64,000 nt of DNA from Agelaius tricolor (Eukaryota; Chordata; Aves; Passeriformes; Icteridae): the NCBI GenBank assembly GCA_023055355.1, contig JALJCS010000009.1, forward strand, positions 26,189,001-26,253,000, written 5' to 3'. A program made the translations under genes and the position numbers. Shown here one piece after another: positions 61,876-64,000 of this stretch. How positions within the stretch are numbered: position 1 is the stretch's first letter; every line of letters starts with the position of its first letter. The notes beneath the pieces are model-generated. The model ran no database searches, had not been told where the DNA came from, and saw only the letters and a list, made by a program, of their open reading frames with translations.

Positions 61876-64000
61876 TCAGGGTCCAGTGCAGCTGGCCTGC
61901 AAGGAGAGTCGATTTGAGGTGAAAACTCTTTGCACTTTCTCATTCTAGTCAGTCAAAGCCACATGACCAAAGGAGAGGTCCCTCTCATCTCCATCCCCAA
62001 GCAATGCCCACCCTTTCAGCATAGCATGGACAGAGCCTGGAGCTACAGCTCATTTCCTTATCCGATGGCAGGAGCAGCTCAGAGATATTCAGGCAGCCTC
62101 AGCATTAGGCCAGGACAAGTCCTCAGTTGGTTCCTTGGGCTGCACACGTGTCCCCAGCCTGGCACGGTCACACAGAAGATTCAGTGCAGCTCTCTAGGCA
62201 AGGATGCCTCTGCATACCAGCAGGTACTGCCTGACTGGTTTTTGCTGGGCCTTCGATTCAGGAGCAAGTGGCCAAAGACAATTTGGATCCACAGACTGAT
62301 TTCTTTCCCACTGAGCACTATTGCTGTCCTTCTCCCACTGGAATCTCTGCCTGCAATTAGTTCCCTAGGAGGGGGTTTGTCTGTGCCATTAAGAACAGTT
62401 ACATTATATGATCTAGGAGAAATCAATGTCTCTAATAGTCAGCAAAGGCAGTGGAGGAGAGGGTGATGGGAGGGCTGTTTCTCTGGAGACACCCTTCTCA
62501 GTAGAAATCCCAGGGGTATTGCCCCAGGAAAAGAAATAGTGAGGACAGTAATTAAACTTCCATGGAACAATTGTTTACTGGAAGAAGTACAGAAGCTGCT
62601 CAGTGTCTCTCAGAAAGGCAGAGGCAGTGGCTAGATTCTCCCTAGGTGCAGATGAAGTGCCTCTGCCCTGAAATCAGCAGTCTGTGGTGATTTACACCAC
62701 AAGTGGTGGGAGGCAATTGGTGGGAGGAGGGGTGTGGATAGACACCTTTCCTTTAAAATACCCCTTTTCCACTGTCCACAGTAGTATTTTAAGGTAAGAC
62801 CACGCCTTGCAAGTATTGAAGCATCTGGATCGTGCAGTATAATTAAGTTACCCTAAATGAAGCCTGAGACATTTTAATACGCTGAAGCAAGAAAACCTTC
62901 ACTCTGCAGGCATCTTCCTCTCTCTCTTTTTCTCCATTTCCTCCTTCTTGTACACCTCTGCAGATCCTGGAATGACAAGCCACCTCACCGGCTGGCTGTA
63001 ATTGCTGGAACTGTTCCCTAATGCTTTTCTCTTCTCCAATTGCATTAAACTGCATCTTTAGAGGTACAGCCCTGTTTATTCATGCTGCTCGTGTGGAAGG
63101 GGGAAGAAATGCAGACTGCCTCTTCTCCCCTCTCCCTCCTTTGATTTGATGGGTGTGGCAGGTTTTAAACCTTTGCAGCCGCTGGCTCTTCGGCACTGGG
63201 GTGAGGAGGAGTGGATGGAACAGGAGGGAAGCCATCGTCTATGGCTGGTGATGAATGGGACTCATCTCACCCACAAGTGGGAAACCTGCTTGCGGGTTAT
63301 TGTTTAATCACTCATGCAATCCAATAGTGAGCACATACCCCCATAATGTCCATCTGTTCTAGTATGCAGTGCGTGCAACACTTGCATTTCTAGCCACCTA
63401 TCTCACTGCCCAGCCCTGTGTGTTACTGACTGCATCTCTCGCTGGCAGGAAAGGCTGAGTTCAGGTTTTCAGACACAGCTCAACCCAGCTTTTCAGTGAT
63501 GCTACCTCTCAGCTGATAATTTTGTGGGCTCAGATTCAGAGGTGCAGTCAACTGTAGGCAGAAATGACAACACTTAGATATCTACATCTCTCATGGGCGG
63601 GCACAGTCAGTCAGTCAGTCAAATACTTCACTCTTCACACTGGCATCACACCCACAAGAAAGAATAATCTGCAAGGTATGAGCGTGTGAATATATTTGTC
63701 TCTGAGGGGTGGGAGGACAGACACACACAGGCACACCTAGACACAAATGTGAAGAGATTTCTTCCACGCCCAAGCCTGTAATTTCAACATTTTGCTCCTT
63801 AGCTGCCAAAAAGGCGGGACATCAGGGACTTCCCCTGAAAAATAATTTGAGGAGAGCTGCCTTTATTTTGGGAAGGAAACTCCTGCCAGTGCTGAAGAAC
63901 CCATTCCATCTTTTTCTCTCAGTGAAAGGTCTGGGTGGGGACAGAGGAAGCGCACATGCCGAAAACCGAGGTCTTTTTCTCCTCCCAGTCAGGGCTTTCT

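Larger units (their letters stand above)
36188..64000 (-). other. GAP43: GAP43 intron 1, partial (at least 27.8 kb)
   Basis: I searched the plus strand for the reverse complement of the conserved exon 1 coding end (MLCCMRRTKQ followed by a donor) and did not find it. Intron 1 therefore appears to continue past the right edge. In human this intron is tens of kilobases, so this is expected. Contents are CR1 pieces at 43.4, 50.5 and 55.7-57.1 kb, two SINEs at 61.2 and 61.8 kb, an A-rich tract at 52.8 kb, a T-rich tract at 48.26 kb, and small duplications and inverted repeats. The stretches 38.1-42.2, 44.0-48.2, 48.4-50.2, 53.0-55.6, 57.7-61.1 and 62.5-64.0 kb hold no gene I can recognise. Confidence 0.85.

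Noticed and set aside
61930..62466. 178-codon open frame on the plus strand
   Set aside because: No recognised motif, it begins just after a SINE, and the composition is ordinary intron. Treated as chance.

Overview
The window is vertebrate nuclear DNA and almost certainly comes from a bird, most likely a passerine (songbird). It is a low-gene-density locus with long AT-rich noncoding stretches. It carries CR1 LINE fragments of several ages and two copies of a tRNA-Ile-derived SINE with a CR1-like tail, of the TguSINE1 type known to me from zebra finch. There are no bacterial or viral operons, CRISPR arrays or rRNA genes.

The only protein-coding gene I can support is GAP43 (neuromodulin, growth-associated protein 43), on the minus strand and 3'-truncated by nothing but 5'-truncated by the window edge. 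Exon 2 (36187 down to 35560) encodes residues 11-219 and the first base of codon 220. It holds the IQ calmodulin-binding motif with the PKC-site serine and the long acidic Ala/Glu/Lys-rich tail. Exon 3 (14471 down to 14383) encodes residues 220-248 and the stop. The splice sites are canonical and the reading phase matches across the 21.1 kb intron 2. Exon 1, expected to encode the ten-residue palmitoylated N-terminus, was not found. Intron 1 therefore runs from 36188 past the right edge (more than 27.8 kb).

Layout: 1 to about 13690 is intergenic DNA downstream of GAP43, with a minus-strand CR1 tail (3.4 kb), a plus-strand CR1 3' fragment (7.8-8.0 kb) and a long degenerate pyrimidine tract (12.06-12.39 kb). 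About 13690-14382 is the GAP43 3'UTR, with a poly(A) signal, (CU)n and (GU)n runs, a U-rich stretch and a C-rich stretch just after the stop. 14472-35559 is intron 2, with A/T homopolymer tracts and two candidate conserved noncoding elements. 36188-64000 is part of intron 1, with a CR1 reverse-transcriptase remnant (43.4-43.9 kb), a CR1 3' fragment (50.5-50.8 kb), an old CR1 copy of about 1.5 kb (55.65-57.14 kb), and two SINEs in opposite orientation (61.2 and 61.8 kb).

I found no undescribed system. The most useful second looks are the expanded (CU)n microsatellite in an otherwise conserved 3'UTR, the inverted SINE pair, candidate intronic regulatory elements, and a few perfect palindromes and hairpins. 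Most long open frames here are composition artefacts or antisense shadows of exon 2 and of CR1.
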